Shown here one piece after another: positions 33,301 to 45,600 of a stretch of DNA of 64,000 nucleotides. Where the stretch lies: assembly GCA_950295325.1 (NCBI GenBank), contig OX485805.1, positions 48,444,758 to 48,508,757 on the forward strand, read 5' to 3'. Under the pieces are notes generated by a model. That model was given only the letters and a program-made list of their open reading frames with translations. It searched no databases and was not told the DNA's origin. The position numbers and the translations under genes were made by a program. Every line of letters starts with the position of its first letter. Position 1 is the stretch's first letter. This DNA is from Polytrichum commune. Taxonomy: Eukaryota > Streptophyta > Polytrichopsida > Polytrichales > Polytrichaceae.

Positions 33301-35854
33301 CCTCGTGTGGTTTAATGGGCAATCGCCCAGTTGGGGAAGACTTGCGTGTTAAGAAATAAAGCTGCACAGCTCCCACTTGCTTCACCCCCCTTGCCTCTTG
33401 AATGAAAGTGATCCCTTCTGTCTTCGCTGGGATGTAGGTGCTGTGGTACATATCGTATTCGAGGTCCATCGTTGATGTGTACAGATGGACAATGGATGTG
33501 GACCTCTCTTGCTCTACAATCCATAACCACACATGAGGCTCGAAGAGGGCAGGCGAGCGATAGCTCTTGAAGGCTTTTAAGAAGGGCTCGTAGAAGGGTG
33601 CTCCCGCAACGTCTTGCTTCCATGCTCCGGGAATTGCACGAAAATCAAAAATGGCGAAAGGGCAACCCCTGGGGTCATCTCTCACAGAGGCTCTTGAAGC
33701 ATGGGTGTCCCATGCGCCGAACTTCATGCCCTTTGCGACCGTGCAGAATCTTGCAAACCCTCCAAATTTCGCGTTCTTTTTCCTATCGAGAAAGTGAACA
33801 TACAACCCTGCCTCCCTCTCGTCGATGGATCCCTTCTTTTCGTTCCTTCTGGATTGTTGGGCAAGGAAGGATGATGCCCCTCTTATCAAAGCTCGCATTG
33901 AGACGCCATTGATGTGGTATTCACCCTTCAGCTTCCTCCAATTCTCCCACATGATCTCACCATCACTATTAATGAGGTTGTGGGTGGGTAGCAATTTGCT
34001 AATCTCCCTTACAACCATGGTCTTCTTCTTTCTGTAATCGCACCATTCCTTAATGTGGTACGTGGATGGCTTCATGTGCTTCGGCCGCTTCAGAAAGATT
34101 TTGGGATAGGGCAGAGTTCTTCTAGGAGTTTCTAGAAGAATGTGTTCTGCTGCCCTGTACAGCTCCGAGTCCATCAATCCTTGGAGGGGACGAAAGAACT
34201 CTCGTAGGATTGGTGGTACCTTAACTTTTGAGTCGCTCTTGTAGGTGTTCTCCGTATCTGGATTGACAAGGTCGCCGTTGTTGTGGGCATCGAAAAGTCG
34301 CAACCATATTGACCACGTCTCTTCTGTTGCAGTGATGAGCTTGAGTTCGCCTTTTAATTCATGCACTGTTTTCATGCCGCTTGTCTTCATGTCTATACTC
34401 GAGAACTTTGTCAATATGGCATTGCTGAATGTCTGCAAGAGGCGCGAATTGCAAGAAATCAGAACATTGAATTCAGTACAAATTAAATTCAAATATTTGA
34501 AGCAGTGGGAGGAGAAGGGCCACATTTACGGACGCACGTCCGTAAATCTATTTGAGTAACATACCTGCCATTTTGGGTTCTTCACGACAGCATTATCTCT
34601 TTCTTTTGGGGGACATTCGTGCTCCACCCACAAGGTCCTCCCAGCCACGATGTTGGCTGCCCATGAAGCCTCGAACTGCCTCACTTTATTCCCCTGGTTC
34701 ATGAAGGCAGATATTGCTATGAGTTGGTTCGAGTCCTTGGAATGCACGACGAATGCCTTCCAATATCGGATTGTCTCCTTTAATGGGCTTTTCCACTCGT
34801 CGTCTTCAAGGAGAGCTTTTGCAGCCATTACACTATGTTGGCCGTCGACAATGTAGAACTCTCCATTCTTGAGAATCGGCCAATTTTTTTCGTTGACTTC
34901 AACGATAGGATCCTTTGGTGTCACACAAATGGTTTGCCTGTCAAACTTGGGATTGTTCATGATGTTGTTCATTTGCCACCATACACCGCTTTCTTCTTTT
35001 GCTCTGGTATTCATACTTTCGGTGCCCTTGTGGCATTTGTAGACGTCTACTTCGAAAGTAAAATACCTGCCAAGGGGCCAGCATCCCTTCGTCTTCTCAT
35101 CGAACTCTTGGAATATTTTTGTTGAGAGTTCGGCGTCAGGGCGTTGACCCTTTTTGAGGAGTGGAGCGACAGTCAGTGTAGAGCTGACATCCGGACCCTC
35201 TGTTAGTCCAGAGTCCATCTGCGAGTGAGAGCGTTTACTCGCCTGTCTGCTCCCTCTTGATGCACCACTCTGCGAGGGCCTTGAGGATTCCGGCACTGGT
35301 TTAGGCACACGCTTAGGTCGTTCAGGAACGACTTGTTTTTTCTTATCTTTCCCCTTTCTGGCCTCTAGCAAGGCTCCATTTACTCTTGTTACATTGTTCA
35401 AGAGTCGTCCAAGCCGCTTACCCGTCCAAGGTGCATTGCATGCATAGTCTTGGAACTCCGTCTGGAGATTGAAGCAAGCCGCATCTGTACTAGCATTCTC
35501 ACACTCATTTTTGTTGAAGGGGTGGTAGGATTCGTGCAAAATGAAAGTGACCCGATCTTCTTTCTTCTCAAGGTCTATTACTACATAATCCCCTTGTGCC
35601 ACTGCACACTCTACTGTCCACGATTTAAGCTTTATCCACTTCTCAGCTTCATCTATGTCCGTCTTCATTTTATATGCAAATCTAAGCACAAATATTTCTT
35701 TCTCGTCCTTTTCTACCAATACTGTCCAATTATCCACAATTTCATCTTGTGGCTTGTAATGGTCGTTGGGACTTATGTCTTTGATGGCTTCTGGTAGCGG
35801 AGGAATGAGAGCTTCTGCGAACATCTCAATTGCATGTCTCTTTTTAGATGCCAT
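30353..35854 (-). CDS. Element 1 gene 2: DGQHS-motif (ParB/DndB-like) protein with coiled coil and FCP1-like HAD domain (about 1,597 aa)
   Basis: Predicted exons, all joined in phase 0: 35,854-34,565; 34,432-33,113; 32,876-31,461; 31,120-30,353. The start (TTTGCAG|ATGGCATCTAAAAAG) follows a leader-intron acceptor exactly as in Element 2. Residues 305-400 contain RQTICVTP…FYIVDGQHSVMAAKAL (DGQHS at 337-341) and ISAFMNQGNK, resembling the fold signature of ParB/sulfiredoxin- and DndB-type proteins. Exon 2 is a conserved domain also found in Element 2 (LITATEETWSIW…EWCDYRKKKTMVV…FRAIPGA…VWLWIVE). Exon 3 holds a coiled coil (about 1,113-1,184). Exon 4 has IIFDLNGVLC (D1367-x-N1369), IIWSSM and LLIDDSPAK, as in FCP1/NIF HAD phosphatases, with Asn where the second Asp is usual, so catalysis is doubtful. 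Exon-4 linkage is inferred from phase and splice sites only. Every intron carries palindromes. Confidence 0.65.
31416..31427. repeat. Element 1 palindrome in intron 3 (12-bp core, half-flank eroded)
   Basis: GGACGCGCGTCC core followed by GTAA. It lies in the 340-bp intron 31,121-31,460 of gene 2. Confidence 0.85.
31527..31540. repeat. Element 1 palindrome inside coding exon 3
   Basis: CGGACGCGCGTCCG, translated in frame as part of FADARPDP about 66 bp before the exon's donor. It is the only copy found in coding sequence. Confidence 0.85.
32953..33066. repeat. Three Element 1 palindromes in intron 2 of gene 2
   Basis: Copies at 32,953-32,970 (perfect 18 bp), about 32,996-33,018 (degenerate, ACGGACGCACGGTCGT) and 33,043-33,066 (perfect 24 bp). 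All lie inside the 236-bp intron 32,877-33,112. Confidence 0.9.
34524..34547. repeat. Element 1 palindrome in intron 1 of gene 2
   Basis: 24-bp palindrome with one central mismatch (GGACGCACGTCC core) in the 132-bp intron 34,433-34,564. The intron is at the same place in the protein (after KNPKW[Q/E]) as the Element 2 intron 62,551-62,756, which carries that element's own palindromes. Confidence 0.9.
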
Positions 35855-37005
35855 CTGCAAATGATAAGATAGATAAGTTAGAATTCTTGGCAAAAGATAT
35901 AGATCATACTTTACGAACGCGCGTTCGTAAAGTTTTCCAAATTGTCTCAATTATATTTTTGGATCCAAATGAAAAGATACATTTCTTCCAAATACGCATA
36001 ACGCGTATATTATATACTCAAATATCTCTATAAGTTACGGACGCGCGTCCGTAAACTTCGCAAAGATAGTATGGTGGTAAATATCAATGTATTCAAGTTA
36101 CGGTTAATATTTTTTTGAGAGTCTTGTTTCACACCTACATTTTTTAGAGTCTTGTTTCTCACCTACATATATTTTTGAGAGTCTTGTTTCTCACCTACAC
36201 AAAGATCCACAAAGTTTACGGACGCGCGTCCGTAAACTTTGAGTATTATAAAGGCTATTTTAATATGCCTAATATTACAATATTTGGCTTCGTTTGCGTA
36301 ATATATTGTTTGAGAGGCTTGTCTCTCACCTACCCAAAGATCCACAAAGTTTACGGACGCGCGTCCGTAAACTTTGAGTATTATAAAGGTTATTTTAATA
36401 TGCCTAATATTACAATATTTGGCTTCGTTTGCGTAATATGCGGTTTGAGAGTCTTGTTTCTCACCTACACAAAGATCCACAAAGTTTACGGACGCGCGTC
36501 CGTAAACTTTGAGTATTATAAAGGCTATTTTAATATGCCTAATATTACAATATTTGGCTTCGTTTGCGTAATATGTTGTTTGAGAGGCTTGTCTCTCACC
36601 TACACAAAGATCCACAAAGTTTACGGACGCGCGTCCGTAAACTTTGAGGATTATAAAGGCTATTGTAATGTTTGCGTATTCCAATGTTTTCATTAATGAT
36701 CCGTGTTTTTCGGGACTTTACCTTATCGTCCAATATGGTTTTGCCCTCCAAATAAGAATGCAATTTTACTTCACTGCAATAGCAAACACTGCACTGCAAA
36801 TTGACAACATAAGGCACTTTCAGAACACTGACATGTCCATAACTAAATGATTCTTAGAATGTAGCCATAGACAAAGTACTAAACAAATTCAGAATTCCTT
36901 GAAACTGGAATCTCACATTCTGTCATGCTAACCTTAAGCCCTAAACCACAACAACCCAAAATTACAATCATACAAAATGCAATTGCAATGTTCTAAAAAA
37001 CTTAC
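35855..37005 (-). other. Leader intron of Element 1 gene 2
   Basis: The minus-strand donor AAAG|GTAAGT at 37,006/37,005 and the acceptor TTTGCAG|ATGGC at 35,855/35,854 bound 1,151 bp. The start codon is the first triplet of the next exon, as in Element 2. It holds six palindromes: 35,909-35,932; 36,035-36,054; 36,211-36,240; 36,346-36,375; 36,481-36,510; 36,616-36,645. A further short leader exon (37,066-37,006) and a donor near 37,449 suggest a second leader intron. Confidence 0.65.
36175..36660. repeat. 135-bp tandem array carrying 30-bp palindromes
   Basis: Four near-identical units (palindrome starts at 36,211, 36,346, 36,481 and 36,616, spacing 135). The 30-bp palindromes are perfect: AAAG-TTTACGGACG plus its complement. 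The tandem frames on both strands are translated repeat, not genes. Confidence 0.95.
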
Positions 37006-37457
37006 CTTTCTAGAGTGTTTGCTCCTAAACCACAACTAGCTGCTCCTGCTGCAGCTAATACCAACTGCAAATGAACAATAAAATTGAGGTCAGAAACCTC
37101 TAGTAATTCAATGTGCACATGCATGATTCAACATTGAGAACTACTCAAAAAAGTTGCTCATAAATCAGATTCATGCAACACAAGTGAAAGGAAACTATTG
37201 ATTTGTATGCAAAAAATATAATGAACTACATGGTGAAGCTACAACTGAAACCCTAATGAGCAACATCTGAAACACTAATTACCCTTGCAACAACTGAGAT
37301 CAACAACTGAAAACAACCTAATGAGCAGTAGCAAGCAACAATGAGCATCCTAATGATCTAATGAGCAGCAAGCAAGCAAGCAGCAAGCAAAACTTACTAA
37401 TGAGCTAATGAGCTAATAAGCAAATGAGCAGCAAACAAGGAGAACTTACTCTAGCTC

Positions 37458-37469
37458 TGACGCGCGTCA
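37458..37469. repeat. Short palindrome TGACGCGCGTCA
   Basis: A 12-bp palindrome sharing the GACGCGCGTC core of the Element 1 family. It lies just upstream (minus strand) of a possible leader donor AG|AGTAAGT near 37,449. Confidence 0.6.
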
Positions 37470-37489
37470 GCAATTGACCAATAAGAATG

Positions 37490-38020
37490 AGTTTTGCATT
37501 GTGAGGAAAGAGAAGCAAGACCAGCAAGGGAAGCAAGAGAAGAGAGAGAAGAAAGTGAAGATAAGGGTAAGAAGCAAGAGAAACAAGAGAAGAAAGTGAA
37601 GAGAAGCAAAAGAAGCAAAAGAAGATGAGCAGATGAGCAAGAGAAGATGAGAAGTTGAGCAAGAGAAGATGAGCAAGAGAAGAAGAGTAGATGAGCAAGA
37701 GAAGATGAGCAAGAGAAGATGAGCAAGAGCAGATGAGCAAGAGAAGATGAGCAAATGAGCAAGAGAAGCAAGAGCAGATGAGCAAGAGAAACAAGAGAAA
37801 CAAGAGAAACAAGATAAACAAGAGTTGCAAGAGAAGGAAGCAAAAGCACGAAGAGGAGGGCAAAAGGGAGCTGGTGTACTTTGAAACCCTATAACCCTAA
37901 AGCAAGAGAAGCAAGAGCAACAGTAGAAGGAACGGAAGGAAGAGATGATAGAGAAGGAAGGAAAAGCACGAAGAGCGAGGGCGAAAGGGTGCTGGAGTAC
38001 TTGGAACCCTAAAACAATGG
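37490..38020 (-). promoter_or_regulatory. Putative promoter/leader of Element 1 gene 2: polypyrimidine tract and telo-box-like motifs
   Basis: On the coding (minus) strand, 37,970-37,490 is a long CT-rich tract (CTCTTGCTCATCTTC-type units). Just upstream are AACCCTA/TTAGGGTT motifs (37,885-37,905 and near 38,010). Telo-box motifs followed by a pyrimidine-rich leader are typical of plant housekeeping promoters. Element 2 has the same arrangement at 59,480-59,780. No expression evidence. Confidence 0.4.
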
Positions 38021-38099
38021 CGTGCCTCCACGTGTCCCTACCCCAAACGTCGCGCCCAATCGCCGGCCTATACCCTTACGTGGCATCACCCTACTGGTC

Positions 38100-41000
38100 T
38101 ATATTTGGTATTGAAATAGGGGTTTAATTTATACTTAGTTTGGTGATTTTATTATCATATTATGTCATAATAACATCTTATGTTTATGCTAAGGCAAGTT
38201 AAAAGTCACACTAAATGTCACTCTAAATATAAAATGAGCCATCTCGTTGCCTCTTCTCTTCACTTTTGATAATGAGTGAAATATTCATACGAGCTCTAGA
38301 AAGTATTCATTATTTTAGGAAATTATATTAGGGTGTGAGGTTGAGTAAATTATTATGTCATTGTCAACAATTAAATGACATCAATAATAATAATAATATC
38401 ATTTTGGAACTCCAAACAATGAGAGAAACTAACTACAATTTCTAGTGTGGCCTCTATGGAGAGTGGGGGAGCACCTTTCATTAAAACCTAGAATCACGTG
38501 CGTTCACTGCATACTCTAAAAACCCCCTAATATATACAAGTGATTTTTTGTGAAATGAAGTAATACACATACAATTGCAACAATAAATATACAAGCAACA
38601 ATATGTATACACAAAAAAACATCCATTCATATATATTAGTCATTACTCGGGGGGGCAGTGTGTTAAAAAAATAAGGATATAGGGGGGTATTACTTTCAAT
38701 TCTCTTATTTTTTTTCACATGCTATCATTATATAAATTTCTACTTTGGGTTAATAGAAAAATGGCTTGCATTACTTATAATTCCAAATTACCAATTATTC
38801 CATACCCTATACTACTTTAAAGATGTCCAGTGCCATTTTTGATACCCTATATTACTCTTAAGTCCATTTATAATTATTTGCCCCCATGTTTTTAAAATAC
38901 CCTATCATTTGTTTGCACGTATATTGCTACTCCAACCAATGACTGCCCCCCCCCCCCCCGAGAGTCATTAACATAAGTATACAAATGCAATTATTGTCTC
39001 GAAGTCTACCATGGAATGATCAATAAGATCATATGTCCACTTGTTGTTAGCCCCTTTTGATACCAACATAAACCAATCTCCACGTTTGATGGACGGTCCA
39101 TCAAGTCAAATGGATCCCTATACTCCACCCAACGATTACCAAACTTCCTCCGCATCCTATAAACTCTCCCAACAAACCAAACCTTATGAAAACTTATCCA
39201 ATATGAACACTTATGATATATAGTATAGTAACAATACCATACAAGTACAATTATTCTATACTTTTTAAAGGCCTTCCATATATGTACGTAACTATAAATT
39301 ATAACATGTATACCATATGTATATGCAATACGGCAAGGTCCAAATCAATACCCCTCCTGTGCACTCACGTATAACTCGTACATGTTTAGTACAGTGCACC
39401 CCCCGAGCTATGGAGGGGACTCTATATTTCGAGAATAGTAATAATATTCAATAAAAGGATGTCTTGTTGATTAACTTCAGTATAAGAATTCTTTTTCTTC
39501 TCAAAGGTGGGATTCAAATGCAATTGGGGCAATATACCAATTGGCCACAAATTCTCATGAAACTTTGCCAAGAAATACTTGTGAATCCCTCAATTATCGC
39601 AATAAGTTGTGAAACGCAATTAACAAAACCGAAACATCGAGATATGGGGAGAATTCATATGCTTGTAATACCTTAAACAACATTACGGATTAATTCAATC
39701 CCTCCACACATAGGTCTAAGCTTGTATTAAAACAAAATGCATGGGTATGTGTTGAATGTACATCCCTCTTGTACATTAAACAACCTTTCGGATCCATCCA
39801 ATCCTTCCACACATAGGCCTCAGCTTGTATTATCGCTTATAAGTAGTAGCAAACTTGTTTATATTTGGAGTTTTCTTTCGGTGGTGAGTTGTGTTTAGGA
39901 CTCGATTATAGAATACCAATATACGATCTTCAAAACCTTTCATCAAAAGTATATGTTTAAAGCAAATGGTTTAAAGCCAAAGAAAGATTTAAAAAAATGA
40001 AAGGTAAGGTTACCCCTAAATTTGCTTCACATTTGAAATGTTTATGGTTTTATTTTACAAAATTTAAAGGTAGTCATATAGTTTTGAATTACTTCCACTT
40101 AAGGCTACACATGTATTGGGAGTTATTCAGTTAACCATGCGTACCGTATGTCGTTGTGTTTGTTCAGGGGTGGGCGGTTATAGGGTATAGGGTATAGGGT
40201 ATAGGGTATAGTGTTTAGGGTTTAGGGTTTAGGATTTAGGGTACCACGTATGAACTAATGAGAGTATCCCCCTTCTGTCACCAACTTAAAATTGCTTGCC
40301 TTTATAATATTTGGATACCCTACCCTCCCCTTCTCTCCATTATGGTTTGTTGGGCTCATAATGTTACTTAGAACAACAACTGCTATTGTTTGAGTCAATA
40401 TTGTAGATAATGTACATGGGGTACTAAAAATTGTTTTTTGTCTCACGTATAGTACATTAAGAATGCTAGTATTATTTTTTTTGAAATAAATGTTGATGTA
40501 TTGAAGGGGGCCCTAAAGTTAAGAGAGGAAATTGAGAATATTGATTTTAAAGCAACCCATAGTGCCTATGACAATAGATGTGCTATTTTCATGGCATCTA
40601 GGCGCTCAAAGTTTGTGTACGTATTAGTATAATTATGTATAGGTGTGTAAAAGTGGGTAAATTAAACGGGTTGGATGGTAGGGTGGTGGCAAATGTAATT
40701 ACTAGTTTAAATGCTAGATGAGAAGAGATAACATGATATTGGAGTGAATATCATTACATCGTATGCAAAACAATAAAATAGATGCTAGTTTAATTTTGAA
40801 TGACACGTATTTTTATACTCCATGTACTATTGTTGTTGTTGTGGTTGATGTTTCACACGACACTATAATTTTCTGTCTCCTAGTTCTACAATGACCTCTC
40901 AATATTAGGTACTTCAATATTATAAACCACCCCTCAACAATGTTCAATGCTCATATATTATTAGCCTATTTTCTTTGTTGTCCACCATAAATACGTAGAT

Positions 41001-41400
41001 GCCTTTTGCTTTGTCATTATGTGGACTCATCGTCTATGCATGTTGTCCACTATGAATACACATTCCATTGTAAGGCTGGCACACGGAATGTAGTAATGTT
41101 AGGTTTTTATTTATAGGACGTAGATGGTGGCTAGTATCCTATGTTGGAAAACGGATCCAAGGGAAACGATCAGTACTTAAGGGGACACCCCTCCACCAAG
41201 GGACTCTTTTTGCATCTCAGATGTGGGTTGCGCTGCTTGGACCCTTGTAGTGTTCTGGATGTTTATTTCGTGCAGGTACAGATCCTATTGCAATGGACCT
41301 TTTATACCCTAAACACTAAATTCCAAGCCATAAACCCATTAGTGGAGCCAATTTTATGTGGATTGCACTGTCTGGATCCTTATAGTGATTGATTTTTGTT
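38100..41400. other. Spacer between the divergent genes of Element 1
   Basis: AT-rich and without coding signal. It holds a C15 run at 38,944-38,958 and the telomere-like repeat at 40,179-40,241. The transcription starts of both flanking genes should lie at its two edges. Confidence 0.5.
40179..40241 (+). repeat. Telomere-like repeat in Element 1
   Basis: Five GGGTATA-type units pass into GTTTAGGGTTTAGGGTTTAG and one variant (GATTTAGGG). TTTAGGG is the common plant telomere unit. A purer copy is in the matching spacer of Element 2 (58,671-58,722). Confidence 0.9.
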
Positions 41401-41455
41401 TATGGTAAGTATCGTTCCTGGTGAAATGGTCCTATTATGGCGCCGCAAATCACGG

Positions 41456-41861
41456 AGGTTTACGGACGTGCGTCCGTAAACCTTAAACCTCTTGCTTGGT
41501 TGGATATCTATTTCTGTGAGAATTGCACTTGAGTTATTTCATGTACATTGAGGTTTACGGACGCGCGTCCGTAAACCTTAAACCTCTTGCTTGATTGGAT
41601 ATGTATTTTTGTGAGAATTATACTTGAGTTATTTCATTTACATTGAGGTTTACGGACGCGCGTCCGTAAACCTTTAACCTCTTGCTTGATTGGATATCTA
41701 TTGTTGTGAGAATTATACTTCAGCTATTTCATGTACATTAAGGTTTACGGACGCGCGTCCGTAAACCTTTAACCTCTTGCTTGATTGGATATCTATTGCA
41801 GTGAGAATTATACTTGACCTATTTCATCTACATTGAGGTTTACGGACGCGCGTCCGTAAAC
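41456..41861. repeat. 95-bp tandem array carrying 26-28-bp palindromes
   Basis: Five units at exactly 95-bp spacing (starts 41,456, 41,551, 41,646, 41,741, 41,836). Each palindrome is AGGTTTACGGACG plus its complement, the first unit with one central change. Spacer text CTCTTGCTTGATTGGATATC recurs between them. Confidence 0.95.
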
Positions 41862-42018
41862 TTTTGCACCTTTTTGTTCCATTGTTCGGTATTGCACCTG
41901 AGCTGACATCATGACCACTTGCCATGTATAGTATACCAACGAGACTGTATTGTCATGAAAATTTTCTGACTCACGTCCAGTAACCTAAACCTATTTGTGC
42001 TAGTAATGAGGTACAGAG

Positions 42019-42502
42019 AGGTTTACGGACGCGCATCCGTAAACCTGCAAACCTTTGGTTCCATACTTTTCACTATGTGCCATGTAGAATATTACATTGA
42101 GACTGTACGGTCAATGGAGGTATAAGATCCCTAAACCCTAAGCTTACATCACCCTATGTGTCATAGTATAATATTTTGACATTCATAATACACAGTAGGA
42201 ACCTGGCACCTGGACATCTTGGTTTCCTAAACCTCTGTGTGTCTTGCACAACACTGACTTTTGACATTCGGATGTTTGCGGACGCACGTCCGTATACCTA
42301 TGTTGTATAGTTTGCGAAAACATTTGCGCATGATATTGACCTCTTTGACCACGAAGAGATTTACGGGTGCGCGCCCATAAAACTGTCATGTTTTTGTTGT
42401 CTGGACCTTTCCGCCGACTATGAACAAATAAAGACATATGTATGCACGTGCTTGCACTGATAATGTTGTTACATGGAGATATACGTACGCGCGTTCGTAT
42501 AC
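42019..42502. repeat. Four diverged Element 1 palindromes
   Basis: At 42,019-42,046, 42,274-42,297, 42,360-42,381 and 42,480-42,502. Paired changes are seen on both arms in part, e.g. TACGGGTGCGCGCCCATA, TACGTACGCGCGTTCGTA. Confidence 0.85.
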
Positions 42503-42642
42503 CAATGTGTCTTTGTTTCCAGGCCATGAAATCCACTATTGTTGACATTGTGTTTCATTGACAATAAGCGTTAGGACTATCCATGACATTTATTGAATGG
42601 GATATTTTGACATACTCTTCATGTGGGTCACTTGTAGTGGCC

Positions 42643-45600
42643 ATGGATTCCAACGTCCGAGATAGTGCATTCGAGTTCTCTTCGGAAGCATCAAGCTATG
42701 CTAGCGAATTTGAAGGTGTTATGGAACATGAAACTACAATTGGTGTCGCCAATGCAGAGGATGATTTCATACCAACATGTGAGGGTTATTCGCGGGAACA
42801 ATGGATTGATCTTGATGTTGTCATAGTCAATGGATACGGCGTCCCCGTGGCCAATGGTGTTTGTAGGAACTCAAATCCTATGGACTGTATTGATGCAAAT
42901 CCCCTTGGGGAGGAAGATGTTGGGGTGTGCATTTTGAACTCCTTACATCCATTGGAAGTACCTCCTGGTTGGAGATTCTCTCTTCGTCGATGGCCGTTGC
43001 GAAGTGTTCTTCACGATGGTGTCAGCTTGTGGAATCATGCACGTCGTTTTGAGGAAATACAAAAGACTTTGTTCGCCACAATGCGTCCTAGACAAGGTCG
43101 GCGTAAATATGATTCCGTTCGCGTGCCCCGTGAACCCACGCAACGTCGTCGAGATCTAACATTGGGAGACACATCTATTAGGTCCGTAGCAACAAAGGAT
43201 TGTTGTGCAAAAATGTGTTGCCAACTATTTCCCCGTGACAAAATCAAATCTTTGAGACAAGAGATGTGGCTTGCGGACTTTCGGATGCGATCTGCAAAGA
43301 AACTTGAAGTCCATCGCAACATGCACTTTGATGCCGAAGGTCGTAAGGTTGTGACCTTGGAAAATATAGAGGTATGCTGCACGGCATGGTACATTATACA
43401 TGCAGTTTCAAAGGCAGATTTTTATAGGTTCCGGAACTACTCGCTGCAAGGACGGCGTTCTCGGTTCCATGGCAACTCTGGTACAAAGAAGCCCAGGGAG
43501 GCAACACTCCAAGCAGCTGCAACACTATCAACCATCATTATGCCATTAGCAGATGCGATGCCACACAAAACACGGACTCTGCCGTCGGGGGAAAAGGTTG
43601 TCCAGATGGTTTTGCCTACAGGGACAAAATGGAAGAACATACTTATGGATGTTAATGAGGTTGGCGAAAAGGCTGGATGTGGGCCGATTTCGTTGTCAAA
43701 ATTGAGTGTGATCAAGAATCAACAATTTGCAGAGTACATTACGAAGAGGCCTGGGGATAAGTTTGCCAGGTGTTCTGCTTGTGAAAAATACAAGGGCCTT
43801 CGAGATGCACATCCCATAGGGACTGAGTCGCACAATAGACATCAACGGAAATACATTGAGCATGTCAACAACCAAGAGGCACACCGTCAAGACTACTACA
43901 AGAATCGCGCATTATCGATAATGAGGCCGAATGAGGTTTTGACAATCATTCATGACAAAATGGACCATGCGAAGACTGCGTGCCCTTGTTATGCACGGAA
44001 AATAAAGGCTACAGATGGATATTTCAAGCTCCCAATATCTGTCACAGGTTCGTTGGTTTTCACATTTTTTTTGCGAACCCACATACTCATCGTTAAGAGT
44101 TACGGATGTACATCCGTAAGTGTTTGTTCATTTTCTTGGCCTGCTTGCGGAAAAATTGAATTTCCTTATTATAAATGATATTGGAATGTACTTCTCATTT
44201 GTATGTCTTAATTCAGGTATGATCGCACATGGCCATGTGGACGTCAAATATGCACATTATGGCTTGGATTTCTATCCAGGCGACGCCAATCATACCGTAG
44301 GGTCTTTTGCAAAACTTCTACGAGATCTTGAGAGTCCGCCAACATCATCCTCTCGCGCTCTTTTTGTTGGATGTGGAACAACACCGATTTATGAGGCTGT
44401 GCTAGAGGGGAAAGAAGTATGTCTATCGTCACTGCAAGAACCGCCTGAACAAACCGTTCTTGCTAAACCTTTGCCTCCAACTCTACATGTGCAACTGGAC
44501 AATTGTGCCAAAGACAACAAATGTCGATACGTGTTTTGTTTTTGGTCATTGCTCGTAGCCAAGGGCATTTTCAAAGAAGTGTTTGTGTCTTTTTTTATGG
44601 TTGGCCACACGCATGATGACATTGACGCTTCATTTGGACGTTGGAGTATGAAGTTGCACGAGGAGGATTTTCCGACGATTCCTCTTCTCATGAAATCATA
44701 CATGGATTTGGATAATGTGCCAGTCATCCCGCATTTGATTGAAGAAGTGCCCGATTTCAAAGCGTTTATCGAACCATTCATTCTTAAGGGAGGTGACCGT
44801 TTAGTGGGCCATACCAAGGCTCAACAATTCCGATTCTATATGCGTGATGATGGTTTGCCGGCCATGCAATTCAAAGTTTTGTGCACTTCCCCGGATTGGG
44901 GTCCAGAGGAAGGGATACTCGTATGGCGCCAAAACGAAGAAGGCAAATGTATGCTACCTGATGGGGAGCCGAAGCCTTGCAAACCCAACCCCATGAGGAA
45001 TGGACCAGAAATCATCAAAGGTATATCCGGATTCATCCAATATTGGAAAGAATTGTGCGAGGAAGACATCACAAGGCGTGTTCGGGATACCCACGAACCA
45101 TTGATTACGTACTGGGATCGCATTCGCTCAGCATTGCTAGCACCCGATGTCGAAACACATTCATGTTTGACACAAGGTTTTTGGCCACAAAGCCGAGTGA
45201 CAATCGTGGAATCTGAGGCCATGTTCTTCGACAATGGGGACATCCGTGAAGAGTTCGCAGCGGACGACCATTATGTTGGCCCAGCTCGTAATCGTCCGGC
45301 TCCATCATTTCGTGTGGCTGTTGATTGCTACGAAGGGTATATGATCCTCGTACGTCCTGGAGATGAGGAGCACCCTAAACCGATTTGGTTGGTAAAAGCA
45401 TTGTCATCACCAAATTTTGTTCCAACTAGCCCAAATTTTCATCAAATTGAGGTGGAATATTGCCGTCCCAGCACCAAAGATCAAAATGTGCTCCGCACAT
45501 ATTTAGGGTGGGACACCAAAAAAGGTTTCAAATGGACAATGGACTCAGCATACGAACCAATATGGATAAACACAGATACCATACTTTGTGCTTGGAAACC

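Larger units (their letters stand above)
41405..42637 (+). other. Leader intron of Element 1 gene 1
   Basis: A strong donor (TATG|GTAAGTATC at 41,405) and an acceptor (CACTTGTAG|TGGCCATGG at 42,637/42,638) enclose 1,233 bp with all nine palindromes of this region: 41,456; 41,551; 41,646; 41,741; 41,836; 42,019; 42,274; 42,360; 42,480. The start codon is 5 bp into the next exon. The donor is inferred from consensus only. Confidence 0.6.

Noticed and set aside
36163-36696. Two overlapping long ORFs on opposite strands (176 and 173 codons)
   Set aside because: They are translations of the 135-bp tandem repeat, whose unit length is a multiple of three; they lie in a leader intron.
37405-37863. 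Leu/Ser-rich ORFs that look like membrane proteins
   Set aside because: They come from a purine/pyrimidine-biased low-complexity tract and are open in all three frames of that strand.
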